Program-made: the position numbers and the translations under genes | Assembly: GCF_050410775.1 (NCBI RefSeq) | Contig: NZ_CP191229.1 | Length of the DNA: 64,000 nt | Direction: 5' to 3' (one strand) | Source: Erwinia sp050410775 | GTDB lineage: Bacteria > Pseudomonadota > Gammaproteobacteria > Enterobacterales > Enterobacteriaceae | The notes under the pieces: generated by a model | Database searches by the model: none | What the model was told of the DNA's origin: nothing | The model's input: only the letters and a program-made list of their open reading frames with translations | Shown: positions 17,765 to 26,951 of the stretch, piece after piece | Layout of the letters: each line of letters opens with the position of its first letter | How positions within the stretch are numbered: position 1 is the first letter of the stretch

Positions 17765-18241
17765 TTAATCACCTGCCCGATCGTGCTGTTTATTCATAAA
17801 ATCGGCGATGCAGGCGTCGACGAGTTTCTCAACGGCTTCGCTGCGGTTAAGGTCTAACCGGTAAGCCATGCGGTCGATTTTTCGGATCACCGACATTCTG
17901 AGAGAGAGAGAAACCGCTTTTTTCTTTTCCTTGTCCAGAAAAACCATGCTGCCATGCGCTACCGCCTGATCGCCGATATTCTGCTGCGCCGTCAGGGCAT
18001 CGCGCATTCTGCGGATGACCTTCGGGGTCAGTGACCCTTTGTCCGTCATGGTGAAGCTGTGATTCGCTTTGGTATAGCGAATTTCGACTGAGTACGTTTC
18101 CCGCAGCTCCTTCAGATCGCGCGTAAGAGTGGGATCCGAGCACTGTAACCCGGTAACAATTTTCTCTTTGCCCACCGGCTTGCCCGGGCTTAACATCACG
18201 GCCAGCGTGAACTGCCGCATTTGCTTACTATTCAGTAACAT
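17765..18241 (-). CDS. terW: TerW, regulator of the tellurium-resistance locus
   Basis: This 158-residue basic protein begins with a winged-helix-like region (KIVTGLQCSDPTLTRDLKELRETY, about residues 27-50) and ends in a ribbon-helix-helix-like part (VSLSLRMSVIRKIDRMAYRLDLNRSEAVEKLVD, from about 112). This combination, its size and its place identify TerW, which in E. coli O157 controls the ter genes. It is the last gene of the minus-strand set that starts at the ATP-grasp gene, 30 bp after the CitE-like gene. Confidence 0.8.
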   Translation of the reverse strand: MLLNSKQMRQFTLAVMLSPGKPVGKEKIVTGLQCSDPTLTRDLKELRETYSVEIRYTKANHSFTMTDKGSLTPKVIRRMRDALTAQQNIGDQAVAHGSMVFLDKEKKKAVSLSLRMSVIRKIDRMAYRLDLNRSEAVEKLVDACIADFMNKQHDRAGD

Positions 18242-18271
18242 ATACCCACACCACCAGAAGAACGGAAGCCG

Positions 18272-19219
18272 CTATTGCCGTGCAACAATGAGAACGTTAT
18301 CCATGTCGGTTGTCGTTCTTACACCCATATATTTTGCGCGCTCAAGAATTGCGGCGGCCCACATGCTGTGCGTTGCGGGCTCACACATTGCACCCTGTAA
18401 CTTAAATACAGCCTTAACGGATGAGAGAATGTGTATGGCATCTTCATAATCATCAGGTTCCACCCTAAGCGCATGATAAATATCATCGAGCTGCCCGGGG
18501 TGGATCGCCGTTTTGCCCACCAGCCCGTGTGCCACATCCAGCTCCAGCTCCCTTTTCAGGATGGCTGGGTTATCAATCAGCTCACAAACGGGCGCGGTAA
18601 GATAAAAGCCTCTTGGGCTGAAGACGGAGACCAGCATTTTAATCACGTAGCCCAGAGGACCATCGTAGAGCGTCATACTGCGCGGGCGGCGCATACCGAT
18701 CACGCTCATCAAATCGTTACCGCCGATCCGTAATGCGAGGATGCGATCGCGGCAGGGATGTGCCACCAGCGTTTCCGCCAGTTCGGTCATTCTTCTGACG
18801 TCATAAACCTCACTGGTTTCCAGCGTCGGCATAAGAAGCAGGCTGGTAGGGCTCAGCACTTGCCACCACTCGCCAAGGCTCGCCTGGGTAAACTTGGCCA
18901 GCACAAATCCATCGACGGCCGAAAGTTCTTCGGCGGCGATAAGTTCGCGCGCCATCTGCACGTTGCGCGGGCGGATGAAAACGAGCGGCCATTCTCTGCC
19001 ATTGCCGTTACGTTTCTCTTCGGCCATGACGTGGAGCAGCGTGCTCAGTTTCTGAAGCGCCAGCGGCACATCCCGATCGGTGACCGCATCCTCCAGGCAG
19101 ATCACCAGCGAGCGTAAGCCAGCGATTTTGCCGTGCATGATCACCTCTGCGATATCATCGCGGAGGGCCGGCATATAGAGCGTTCCACCCAGCATAAAAG
19201 GTGAAATTGGTTGCTTCAT
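18272..19219 (-). CDS. CitE/HpcH-like aldolase of the ter biosynthetic operon
   Basis: This 315-residue protein belongs to the HpcH/HpaI aldolase/citrate lyase beta family. It has the metal/CoA-site signature SLVICLEDAVTDRD (about residues 37-50), FIRPRN (substrate arginine), LMPTLET, GGNDL and the late KTAIHPGQL motif. In ter loci this protein accompanies the two phosphoribosyltransferases and the ATP-grasp protein in a pathway proposed (Anantharaman, Iyer and Aravind) to build a nucleoside-like metabolite; the chemistry is not established. It follows the HAD-PRTase gene by one base. Confidence 0.82.
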   Translation of the reverse strand: MKQPISPFMLGGTLYMPALRDDIAEVIMHGKIAGLRSLVICLEDAVTDRDVPLALQKLSTLLHVMAEEKRNGNGREWPLVFIRPRNVQMARELIAAEELSAVDGFVLAKFTQASLGEWWQVLSPTSLLLMPTLETSEVYDVRRMTELAETLVAHPCRDRILALRIGGNDLMSVIGMRRPRSMTLYDGPLGYVIKMLVSVFSPRGFYLTAPVCELIDNPAILKRELELDVAHGLVGKTAIHPGQLDDIYHALRVEPDDYEDAIHILSSVKAVFKLQGAMCEPATHSMWAAAILERAKYMGVRTTTDMDNVLIVARQ

Positions 19220-19220
19220 A

Positions 19221-21074
19221 TCACACCACCTTTCTGATGATTGTTACTGCGCTGTACTGACCAATCGCGCTACCGACCTCCTGCACCGGGATGCCTTTCT
19301 GCGCCGCCAGATGGATTAACAGCGAAACGTTGGCGTCGGATTTATCTCTTACCAGAACATGCTCAGGAACGCGACGCAGCACGGCCCGCGTCGCCTCTGC
19401 GATGCCGGGTTTAATGCGGTTGATGCTGCTGACCTGATATTTTTCACAGAGCGCTTTAACGACTTTCAGGCTGGAATCTCGCTGGTCATTTTGCTGCGAA
19501 GCCAGGGGGATCGCCGCAGGGATCTCATCACTATTAAGACGACGGCGGCAGTCGTCCACGGTGTCAACCAGCTGCTGGCTGCACTCAAACTCCTTCAGGT
19601 GATCGCACAGCACGCAGCCATGGAACCCGGATTCAGCCCAGATCGAGCGGGAAACCAGACCGGAGACGGGCGCGCCCATGATGCCAAAAGGAATAAGCCA
19701 GTCATCATCTGAGGCAGCCAGCCATGCGCACCCTGCTGGATCGGCAAGAACGACCAGCCGCGGCATGTCGCCATAGCCCGCGCGATGGCGGAGGCTGGCA
19801 ACCAGCTCGCCCGTGATGGTGCCTTTTCCCGTCCAGCCATCAACAAAAACAATACTCTCCGCCCCATGGCGTTGTTCAATCCAGGCGAGCGCGGCGGCGT
19901 CGATCCCCCGGTCGCGGATAATACTGATGCCATAGTGACAGGATGTTTTTCCCATATCGCTGAGCGTACGCTGAAGCATCACGCCCAGAGGTACGCCTGC
20001 CCGGACAAGACTGACCAGGACCACAGGCTTGTCGCCAAATTCAGCAGCCAGTCCCTTCGCCAGCATCACCACCTCGCGAGCCATACGCGGCGCACCGTCA
20101 TCAAGCGACCGGTAAAATATGTTGAGGTGCTCGGCAGTAGGGGCCGGCTCCTGACTGAGCATCTCCGAATAATGGCGTACGCCTGACTGGATCAGCCGTT
20201 CCTTCTCTTCCACAGGCGTCATTTCGAGCGCAACAGGCTTCAGTAAAAACTGCACATCTGTCGCCCGGTATGCGCCATGGAAAGGTTCTGCGTCTTGCAT
20301 CGGTTTCTCCTGAAACAGGTTTTCATGGATGGCGCTGGCGAACTGGCTGCGTGATGGCATCCCGAACCAGGTGCAATGCTGCATAAAATGGTAATCGCTC
20401 AGGCTATCGCCCATGCCAAGGACAGGGAAAACGCCACGCTCTGCACGGAGTTTATCGAGCAGCCATAACACGGCGTGCCCCTTCTGGACGCACGCCGGTA
20501 ACCAGGCGACATTGTTGCCGTTGCGGTGAATATAGAAGCCGTCCGTAGCGTGGCTTTGCATCATGCGTTCGTTGAACGCATAGAGCTCCTCAATCTGCGT
20601 GCTGTCGCGATGCTTCATCACAAAATAGATCGGCTCGCCCTGATACTCGGTATTCATCCGGCACCACGCGTTCAGGCCTTCCCGTTCAAGCTGCTCGCTG
20701 AAGTGCTGACACAGGAAAAGCAGACGCGCTTTTACATTCGCCAGCTGAGTGAGCATGATGTCCTGCCAGTCGGGGTCTAACGTGCCGTCCGGGCGGGCGA
20801 TCACGGCGCCGTGGGTCATCACTTTCCACGAGGAGAAGGGAATCGCGACGCGGGATGTTTCTTCGGTTCCGCGGGCGGTAACCGGAATGAAGTCCGTGGT
20901 CTGTAATAACCACGCCACCATCGCCGCCTGTTCCTGATTCATAAAGCTGCGGGGCTCGTTGCTCCGGTCGAAAGCACCTACCTGAACCGGGATTTCACCC
21001 AGTTCGTCCGTCATCTTCCGGCGAGTCTGAAAAAGCGTGTCATCCAGATCGCACAGTACCGTCGGCTTATTCAT
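19221..21074 (-). CDS. HAD phosphatase - phosphoribosyltransferase fusion of the ter operon
   Basis: This 617-residue protein has an N-terminal HAD hydrolase domain (LCDLDDTLFQT with the catalytic Asp pair, about residues 7-17, and GMGDSLSDYHFM near 240) followed by a phosphoribosyltransferase-like domain (LVSLVRAGVPLGVML and the PRPP-loop-like SIVFVDGWTGKGTITGEL, about residues 410-427). A C-terminal part of about 100 residues (KPGIAEATRAVLRRVPEHVLVRD) is of unclear role. It overlaps the upstream TRSP-phosphoribosyltransferase gene by 8 bases. It matches one of the conserved ter-associated biosynthetic proteins; substrate unknown. Confidence 0.82.
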   Translation of the reverse strand: MNKPTVLCDLDDTLFQTRRKMTDELGEIPVQVGAFDRSNEPRSFMNQEQAAMVAWLLQTTDFIPVTARGTEETSRVAIPFSSWKVMTHGAVIARPDGTLDPDWQDIMLTQLANVKARLLFLCQHFSEQLEREGLNAWCRMNTEYQGEPIYFVMKHRDSTQIEELYAFNERMMQSHATDGFYIHRNGNNVAWLPACVQKGHAVLWLLDKLRAERGVFPVLGMGDSLSDYHFMQHCTWFGMPSRSQFASAIHENLFQEKPMQDAEPFHGAYRATDVQFLLKPVALEMTPVEEKERLIQSGVRHYSEMLSQEPAPTAEHLNIFYRSLDDGAPRMAREVVMLAKGLAAEFGDKPVVLVSLVRAGVPLGVMLQRTLSDMGKTSCHYGISIIRDRGIDAAALAWIEQRHGAESIVFVDGWTGKGTITGELVASLRHRAGYGDMPRLVVLADPAGCAWLAASDDDWLIPFGIMGAPVSGLVSRSIWAESGFHGCVLCDHLKEFECSQQLVDTVDDCRRRLNSDEIPAAIPLASQQNDQRDSSLKVVKALCEKYQVSSINRIKPGIAEATRAVLRRVPEHVLVRDKSDANVSLLIHLAAQKGIPVQEVGSAIGQYSAVTIIRKVV

Positions 21075-22200
21075 AGCTGATTACCTCGACCCGGGGGGCC
21101 ACAGACTGCCGTAATGCCTCAAGCAGGGTATGGCAAACCGATTCCGGCGCGGTTTCCACACAAATGATTATGCGATCAAACTGCTGGTGGGCAACGTTAT
21201 AGACAAAATTAGGAATACCCAGGCCGTAGTTATCGCTGAAGGCGAGGGTGGACTGAATCGCATGCCCCGGCGCGATGGGCGAACGGGTCAGGGAACTGAA
21301 CTTCACTTTTGCGCCCTCCCGCTCCAGCTGTTCTGCCAGTAAAAAGGGCTGCCAGACGAACTCCCCCGATCCCAGCACCAGAATCCGCTCGCCTGCGAAG
21401 TCAACAGGGTGCGTGGTGAGATTGCACGACGTTTCATCCATTCCCAGACGCCCCCAGTCCTGCCGCTGTGACACTGGCCAGCTGCCGCGCGCGGTCACAT
21501 TTACCGAAGGCATCTCCGGAACGGGCGCATCGGGGCGCGGCGACCATGCCCAGCGCCCGTTAACCAGGGAGATAACGTCAACCGGCAGGGGAGAATTTTG
21601 CGCAAGCGCGTCGCCACTCCAGTCGGTCAGGGTCACGGTCACCACGCGTTCAATCTGTATCAGTCCGGCATTGCGCAGCGCCTCCAGCAGGTTGATGAAG
21701 GTGTTGCCCGTCGTGGCTTCGTCGTCGATTAACACCAGGGTCCGGGCAGTGAGCGCCCGCTGGCGTAACTGAGGCTCCTGCGGTTGATAAATCAGATGAT
21801 CGGTGGCGTGACTGTGGTTTTCTTTGAACTCACAGAGCAGCTCGCCATCAACCGGATGGCGGGTGCTGGTGATAAAAACCGGTTCAGCAATATGCTGCCG
21901 CGCTGCCCGGAAAATGCCCGCAGCCATTCCTACTGCGGTTTCAGCCAGGCCGATAAAGAGCACCGGTCCCGGCAGGATGCCAGGGATCTGCTCCGCTAAC
22001 CGGACGTAAGTCTCCTGCATCGTTGACGGGCTCACCGGAATATGACGCCCCAGGACTTTGCTGACAAACAGAAACGCCCGCTTTGGATTTTTGCGCTCAG
22101 CGATGTCAAAGAGCGTCTCCAGAGGGAGATCGGAGGCGGTGGTGACGCTCAGCGTGCCGCCGGATAATTCACGCTGATAGAGTTGTTGGGGCTGTGGCAT
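21067..22200 (-). CDS. Phosphoribosyltransferase with C-terminal TRSP domain, ter operon
   Basis: This 377-residue protein has a phosphoribosyltransferase fold with a PRPP-binding loop TLVLIDDEATTGNTFINLL (about residues 155-173) and an earlier FIGLAETAVGMAAG segment. The C-terminal half contains the TRSP-type domain (GERILVLGSGEFVWQPFLLAEQLE...FSSLTRSPIAPGHAI; the TRSP tetrad is visible). Such proteins are found with TerD-family loci and are thought to act with the ATP-grasp protein and CitE-like aldolase. The stop of the ATP-grasp gene lies 3 bp ahead of this start. Confidence 0.85.
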   Translation of the reverse strand: MPQPQQLYQRELSGGTLSVTTASDLPLETLFDIAERKNPKRAFLFVSKVLGRHIPVSPSTMQETYVRLAEQIPGILPGPVLFIGLAETAVGMAAGIFRAARQHIAEPVFITSTRHPVDGELLCEFKENHSHATDHLIYQPQEPQLRQRALTARTLVLIDDEATTGNTFINLLEALRNAGLIQIERVVTVTLTDWSGDALAQNSPLPVDVISLVNGRWAWSPRPDAPVPEMPSVNVTARGSWPVSQRQDWGRLGMDETSCNLTTHPVDFAGERILVLGSGEFVWQPFLLAEQLEREGAKVKFSSLTRSPIAPGHAIQSTLAFSDNYGLGIPNFVYNVAHQQFDRIIICVETAPESVCHTLLEALRQSVAPRVEVISYE

Positions 22201-22203
22201 AGT

Positions 22204-23313
22204 TTAATTAACCTGAGATAAAGAAGGTGCAGCATAAGTGAGCAAGTTTGGCAGCGTTGAGGGCACAGGCTGAACGGCGTGTGTCGGCTTAACGGTCAGT
22301 TCCCGGAACGTATGGGCAGCCGCAGCCATGGCTGACTCGTCCGCCAGCCCAAGCTGCCGCAGGGCGAAAAGCCCCGGCAGGTTAACGCCGCTGTGCAGCG
22401 TATACCCCACGCCGCCTGAAGGGCGCAGATTTGTCTCCAGCAGATAGGGCTTACCATCTGTAAAATGACGGGTCTGGACGTTAATCAGCCCGTCCGCTTT
22501 CATCACTTCCGCACAGGCGATCGCGAGTTCATATGCCTCGCCGCTCTGCTCCAGTATCTGTCCTTCGCTGGTTTTGCAACGTGAGACCGCCGCCAGGACG
22601 TTTCCCTTCTCAACGACCATATCCACCGATCGTTCAGGGCCTGGCAGCCAGGGCATAAACAGCATCGGCGGGCTGACCGTTCCGGCATTTTCAGCCTCTT
22701 TCAGCGCCTGGAGATAGGTATGGGGATGCACCCGACGCCGGTCCGTTTGCTGGAAGCAGGCCATCAGAGGCGCATTTTTATCCAGCATCCAGAATCCCAT
22801 ACCATAGATGCCCTGCACGGGCTTAATGCAGGGCAGCACTTCTGCTGCTGCATCCTGATCGTAATGATCGTTCAGCAGGGTGGCCAGCTCGTCCGCAGTG
22901 CTGAAAACTTTTGCTGCGACAACGGGCAGTCCGTGCCGCTTCATATGCTGACTAAACGCATATTTATCATCAGCAAGCTCGAAGGTGGCATGGTCAAGGG
23001 CGCCGGTCGTCAGCCTGACGCCCAGACTTTCAATGGCCTTACGGTTTTCTTCAAACCAGGCGTAATTTTTGCCGGTATGAAGGGCGCGGACAGACTGCGC
23101 GGCCACCACATGGCGAATAAACGCCAGGCGCGCGTCATCAGCGGCGGGTTCAAGGTAGGCGTAGTCAGCCTCACCCAGAATTTCTAAACGTGGCTGGCGA
23201 TGGGACGCAATAATGCGGAAATCCGCGCCTGCCGCCGCGCGGGCTTTTTGCACCGCGGTCAGAATGTCCCGCTGACACGACAAGCCTTCCATAAACCAGA
23301 TTGCTGAACCCAT
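22204..23313 (-). CDS. ATP-grasp ligase of the ter biosynthetic operon
   Basis: This 369-residue protein has an ATP-grasp C-terminal half: CIKPVQGIYGMGFW (about residues 162-175), the metal-binding acidic part around SVDMVVEKG and the final YLLETNLRPSGGVGYT (about residues 303-318). The N-terminal part (IIASHRQPRLEILGEAD) resembles the pre-ATP-grasp domain. It starts the minus-strand operon and is divergent from terZ across about 300 bp. It probably ligates an amino acid or similar group in the ter-associated metabolite pathway; substrate unknown. Confidence 0.83.
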   Translation of the reverse strand: MGSAIWFMEGLSCQRDILTAVQKARAAAGADFRIIASHRQPRLEILGEADYAYLEPAADDARLAFIRHVVAAQSVRALHTGKNYAWFEENRKAIESLGVRLTTGALDHATFELADDKYAFSQHMKRHGLPVVAAKVFSTADELATLLNDHYDQDAAAEVLPCIKPVQGIYGMGFWMLDKNAPLMACFQQTDRRRVHPHTYLQALKEAENAGTVSPPMLFMPWLPGPERSVDMVVEKGNVLAAVSRCKTSEGQILEQSGEAYELAIACAEVMKADGLINVQTRHFTDGKPYLLETNLRPSGGVGYTLHSGVNLPGLFALRQLGLADESAMAAAAHTFRELTVKPTHAVQPVPSTLPNLLTYAAPSLSQVN

Positions 23314-23621
23314 GTGATCCCCGCTTGGTGATATCGATTTTTAAATAGCGAATCAGTGTAAGTGCGCGCTACGCGCTATGTCAATCATATTATGACTAAT
23401 GCTCTGTTATTGGAATTTATGTAAAGTTAAGCAATTTAATTTAAACTTAATGACTCCAGTAAATAATATAAAATGATTATATATCATAAAGTTGTTATAA
23501 TTTACAAATCATAAGATGATTGAATACTTGAAGATTAAGATTCACATGTTATGATTTGGATGTTTCGGGCTTGATGCTCACCTCACACAGCGACTGTGCA
23601 ACTCAACATTAAGGATTTACG
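23314..23621. promoter_or_regulatory. AT-rich divergent control region of the ter locus
   Basis: This 308-bp gap separates the ATP-grasp operon from terZABCDE. It is much richer in A and T than its surroundings, with runs such as TTTAAATAGC and TATATCATAAAG. Repeated elements of the type ATCATATTATGA and ATCATAAGATGA occur at about 23386-23399 and 23508-23520 and may be regulator sites for TerW. No gene is seen in it. Confidence 0.5.
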
Positions 23622-24209
23622 ATGGTCTCTTTGCGCAAGAATCAGACGATTTCTCTGGCTAAACAAAGCAGCGCCCTCTCTCAGATTCAGTTCGGTTTGG
23701 GCTGGGATCCGATCAAGAAAAAAGGAGGATTTCTGGGTGGATTGTTCGGTGGTGGCAGTGACAGCATCGATCTCGACGCAAGTTGTGTACTGCTTGATGC
23801 GCAGGGTGGGGTGATTGATACCGTCTCTTTCCGCCAGCTCAGGTCGAAAGATGGTGCCATCGTGCATACCGGTGACAACCTGACCGGCGAAGGTGACGGT
23901 GACGATGAAGTCATCAAGGCCGACCTTAGCCGCCTGTCGCCCAATGTTGAATTTCTGGCGCTAACTGTAAACAGCTTCCGCGGGCAAACCTTCAACGAAG
24001 TGGATAACGCCTTCTGCCGCGTATTGGATCAGACCTCGAAAGAGCTGGGCCGGTTTCAGCTGACCGAGCAGGGTTCCCATACGGGCGTTCTGATTGCCTC
24101 ACTGCGCCGTAGCGGTGGCGAGTGGAACTTCACCGCCCAGGGGCTGGCCTGCACGGGGCGTACTGTCGAAGATATGATTGGTCAAATCGTTGCTGCGGTG
24201 GTGGTCTGA
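23622..24209 (+). CDS. terZ: Tellurium resistance protein TerZ (TerD family)
   Basis: This 195-residue cytoplasmic protein is a TerD-family member. It has the family start (LRKNQTISLAKQ), a glycine-rich insert (GGFLGGLFGGG, about residues 36-46) specific to TerZ-like members, DSIDLDAS and the calcium-binding motif GDNLTGEGDGDDE (about residues 88-100). TerD-type proteins bind Ca2+ and are thought to scaffold membrane-linked stress complexes. It is the first gene of the plus-strand operon; its stop codon overlaps the terA start by one base. Confidence 0.92.
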   Translation: MVSLRKNQTISLAKQSSALSQIQFGLGWDPIKKKGGFLGGLFGGGSDSIDLDASCVLLDAQGGVIDTVSFRQLRSKDGAIVHTGDNLTGEGDGDDEVIKADLSRLSPNVEFLALTVNSFRGQTFNEVDNAFCRVLDQTSKELGRFQLTEQGSHTGVLIASLRRSGGEWNFTAQGLACTGRTVEDMIGQIVAAVVV

Positions 24210-25351
24210 TGAAACTGACGCCAGGGGGGAACGCCCCGATCCAGAATCAGCCAGTGACGGTCCGCGTGGTCTCCAGCGCGCCGGTCGACGTCTCATCGTT
24301 CCGCCTTTATGACAGCGGCAAGGTCCGCGGCGATGCGGATATGATTTTTTATGGCCAGCCGGAAAACGATGATAAAACGGTGCGTTATTCGACAACCGGC
24401 AACGACGCCCTTTTCACGGTGAATCTGCCCGCGTTAGGCAGTGACGTCCAGAAAATTGCCTTCAGCGCCACCTGTGAAGGCAGCCAGCATATTTCCAGCC
24501 TGAATAAACTCACTATTCAGATTGAAGTGAACGGCGCGGTGCAGCTGCTGGGCGAAGTGGAAACCGGTGGACGGCAGGAGGCGGCATTAATTCTTGGGGA
24601 GCTTTACCGCCGGAACGGCGAGTGGAAATTCCGCTTTATCTCGCAGGGATTTAATGGCGGCTTACAGCCTCTGGCGGAGCATTTCGGCGTGGAGATTGCG
24701 GATAATCCTGCTCCCACACCGGCACCACCGCCCGCGCCTAAAGTGAATCTCAGCAAAGTTTCCCTGACCAAGGAGAAACCTACTATCAGCCTGGAAAAAC
24801 GCGCTGATTTTGGCGAAATCCGGGTCAATCTGAACTGGAATCAGAGCACGCAAAAGGCGGGCTTCTTAAAAAGCGCCTTTGGCGGAAATAAAGGCATCGA
24901 TCTGGACCTTGGCGCCTTCGTCAGGCTACAGGATGGTCACTGCACCGTAGTGCAGGCTCTGGGAAATATGTTCGGCGATCTCACCCGTGAGCCTTACGTT
25001 CAGCTACAGGGTGATGACCGTACCGGCTCACTCTCGACGGGCGAATGGTTGCATATCAATGGCAAGCAGTGGAAAGAAATTAAAGAAGTGCTGATCTACG
25101 CCTATATCTATGAGGGTGCGGCCAGCTGGGAAAAAACCGACGGCATGGTGACTGTTCACGTACCGGGGCAGCCGCCGATAGAGAGCTTCATGAACGAAGG
25201 GGACAACAAGCGCAACATGTGCGCTATTGCCCGCCTGGTGAATGAGGGCGGAGCAATCAACGTGGAACGGGTGAACCGCTTTTTCTCGGGGCATTCTGAC
25301 ATGGACAAAGCGTTTGGCTGGGGTTTCCGCTGGAAAGCGGGTTCAAAATAG
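24209..25351 (+). CDS. terA: Tellurium resistance protein TerA (two TerD-like domains)
   Basis: This 380-residue protein has an N-terminal TerD-like domain (MKLTPGGNAPI, SSFRLYDSGKVRGDADMIFYGQPE, GELYRRNGEWKFRFISQGFNGG) and, after a proline-rich linker (PAPTPAPPPAPK, about residues 169-180), a second TerD-like domain that keeps GIDLDLGAFVRL and a GDDRTG calcium-site remnant. The first domain lacks the acidic GEGDGDDE loop. The start at 24209 overlaps the terZ stop; the longer open frame upstream runs inside terZ in another frame. Confidence 0.9.
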   Translation: MKLTPGGNAPIQNQPVTVRVVSSAPVDVSSFRLYDSGKVRGDADMIFYGQPENDDKTVRYSTTGNDALFTVNLPALGSDVQKIAFSATCEGSQHISSLNKLTIQIEVNGAVQLLGEVETGGRQEAALILGELYRRNGEWKFRFISQGFNGGLQPLAEHFGVEIADNPAPTPAPPPAPKVNLSKVSLTKEKPTISLEKRADFGEIRVNLNWNQSTQKAGFLKSAFGGNKGIDLDLGAFVRLQDGHCTVVQALGNMFGDLTREPYVQLQGDDRTGSLSTGEWLHINGKQWKEIKEVLIYAYIYEGAASWEKTDGMVTVHVPGQPPIESFMNEGDNKRNMCAIARLVNEGGAINVERVNRFFSGHSDMDKAFGWGFRWKAGSK

Positions 25352-25365
25352 GCAGGAGTGAAAAA

Positions 25366-25821
25366 ATGAGTTTTTTTAATAAAGTGATGGGCGCGGTCAA
25401 ATCGGGTCGCGAAGAGTTGAGCAAGCAGGTAGGGCGCTTTAAAAACCGCACTTTCCTTGAAGGGACAATTGCCGTGTGCGCCCGTATCGCGATTGCCAGC
25501 AATGGCGTGAGCGCCGAAGAGAAACAGAAAATGATCGGCTTTCTGCGAAACTCTCCCGAACTCAGCGTGTTCGACAATGAAGAAGTGATCGCTGTTTTTG
25601 AGAAAATGGTGAAAAGCTACGATTTCGATTTTGAAATCGGCAAAGGCGAAACCATGAAATACATTCTGGCGCTGAAAAACAAGCCAGAGCAGGCGCAGCT
25701 TGCTGTACGTGTTGGTATTGCTATCGCCAAAAGCGATGGTGATTTCGATGATAACGAAAAAAGTTCCGTGCGCGAGATTATCACTGCGCTGGGTTTGCAG
25801 ACGCAAGATTTCGATCTGTAA
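25366..25821 (+). CDS. terB: Tellurite resistance protein TerB
   Basis: This 151-residue, mostly helical protein is TerB, a metal-binding TerB-fold member. The seven-helix pattern is visible, with acidic surface stretches ISCNG-like SNGVSAEEKQ (about residues 46-53) and the pseudo-repeat AKSDGDFDDNEKSSVREII (about residues 124-142), where the aspartates are the likely metal ligands. It is thought to associate with TerC at the membrane. It follows terA by 14 bp with AGGAGTG as ribosome-binding site. Confidence 0.92.
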   Translation: MSFFNKVMGAVKSGREELSKQVGRFKNRTFLEGTIAVCARIAIASNGVSAEEKQKMIGFLRNSPELSVFDNEEVIAVFEKMVKSYDFDFEIGKGETMKYILALKNKPEQAQLAVRVGIAIAKSDGDFDDNEKSSVREIITALGLQTQDFDL

Positions 25822-25865
25822 CTGAAACACAATAATAAACATTATCAATATCGAAGGGTAAATTT

Positions 25866-26894
25866 ATGGAGTCCACACACATCGGCTTCCCGATAGAGAC
25901 AGTAGCCGTTTTTATACTGCTCTCCGTCGGCGCGATTATTATTGACCTGTTTATGCACCGGGGAGATCAGCCTATCTCCCTGAAAAGCGCCTCTTTGTGG
26001 TCCGTTTTCTGGATCGCCATGGCGATGGCATTCGCAGGCTTTCTGTACGTTCACCATGGCGCTGAGGTGGCCAGCCTCTTTATCACCGGCTATGCGCTGG
26101 AGAAAGTGCTTTCCGTCGATAACCTGTTCGTGATGATGGCCATCTTCTCCTGGTTCGCTATTCCCGATCGCTTCCGCCACCGCGTGCTTTACTGGGGGAT
26201 TATCGGCGCTATCGTTTTCCGCGGCATCTTTGTGGCGATCGGCACAAGCCTGCTGGCGCTGGGCCCATGGGTTGAGGTGGTCTTCGCCTTAATTGTGGCC
26301 TGGACGGCTGTAATGATGCTGAAAAGCGGTGACGATGACGATGAGATCGAGGACTACTCACAGCATATTGCTTACCGTATGGTAAAACGCTTCTTCCCAA
26401 TCTGGCCAAAACTGCGCGGCAACGCGTTCGTACTCAGTCAGAAAGAGGTAGACGACGAGCTGGCTAAGCCTGAAAACGCGGACGTTAAGATTGGTCGCGT
26501 GACGAAAGCAGCACGCTACGCCACGCCAATGCTGCTCTGTCTGGCGGTCGTTGAGTTGTCGGACGTGATGTTTGCCTTTGACTCCGTGCCGGCGGTCATT
26601 GCCGTCAGCCGCGAACCGCTGATTGTTTACAGTGCAATGATGTTTGCTATTCTGGGCCTGCGTACACTCTACTTTGTACTCGAAGCGCTGAAGCAGTATC
26701 TGGTGCATCTGGAAAAAGCGGTGATTGTCCTGCTGTTCTTTATTGCGGCGAAGCTGGGTCTGAATGCGACCGACCACTTCTTCCATCACGGCATTTCGAT
26801 TGATGCAATGACAAGCCTGTTTGTGGTTATCGGTGTGCTGGCGGTCGGTATTGTGGCCAGCCTGATCTTCCCGGGTAAAGAAGCGAAATCGTAA
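25866..26894 (+). CDS. terC: Integral membrane protein TerC
   Basis: This 342-residue inner-membrane protein of the TerC family has about nine hydrophobic segments. The two family motifs with membrane aspartates are present: ALEKVLSVDNLFVMMAIFSWF (about residues 78-98) and ELSDVMFAFDSVPAVIAVS (about residues 232-250). A cytoplasmic acidic loop (SGDDDDEIEDYSQ) lies between them. TerC proteins have been linked to metal-ion efflux (Mn2+ in related families) and form the membrane core of the Ter complex with TerB. Confidence 0.94.
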   Translation: MESTHIGFPIETVAVFILLSVGAIIIDLFMHRGDQPISLKSASLWSVFWIAMAMAFAGFLYVHHGAEVASLFITGYALEKVLSVDNLFVMMAIFSWFAIPDRFRHRVLYWGIIGAIVFRGIFVAIGTSLLALGPWVEVVFALIVAWTAVMMLKSGDDDDEIEDYSQHIAYRMVKRFFPIWPKLRGNAFVLSQKEVDDELAKPENADVKIGRVTKAARYATPMLLCLAVVELSDVMFAFDSVPAVIAVSREPLIVYSAMMFAILGLRTLYFVLEALKQYLVHLEKAVIVLLFFIAAKLGLNATDHFFHHGISIDAMTSLFVVIGVLAVGIVASLIFPGKEAKS

Positions 26895-26951
26895 CCGGCA
26901 GAACAAACCCCGCGACTCAAATTAAATACAAGTGAATTGAGGATATCTGAT

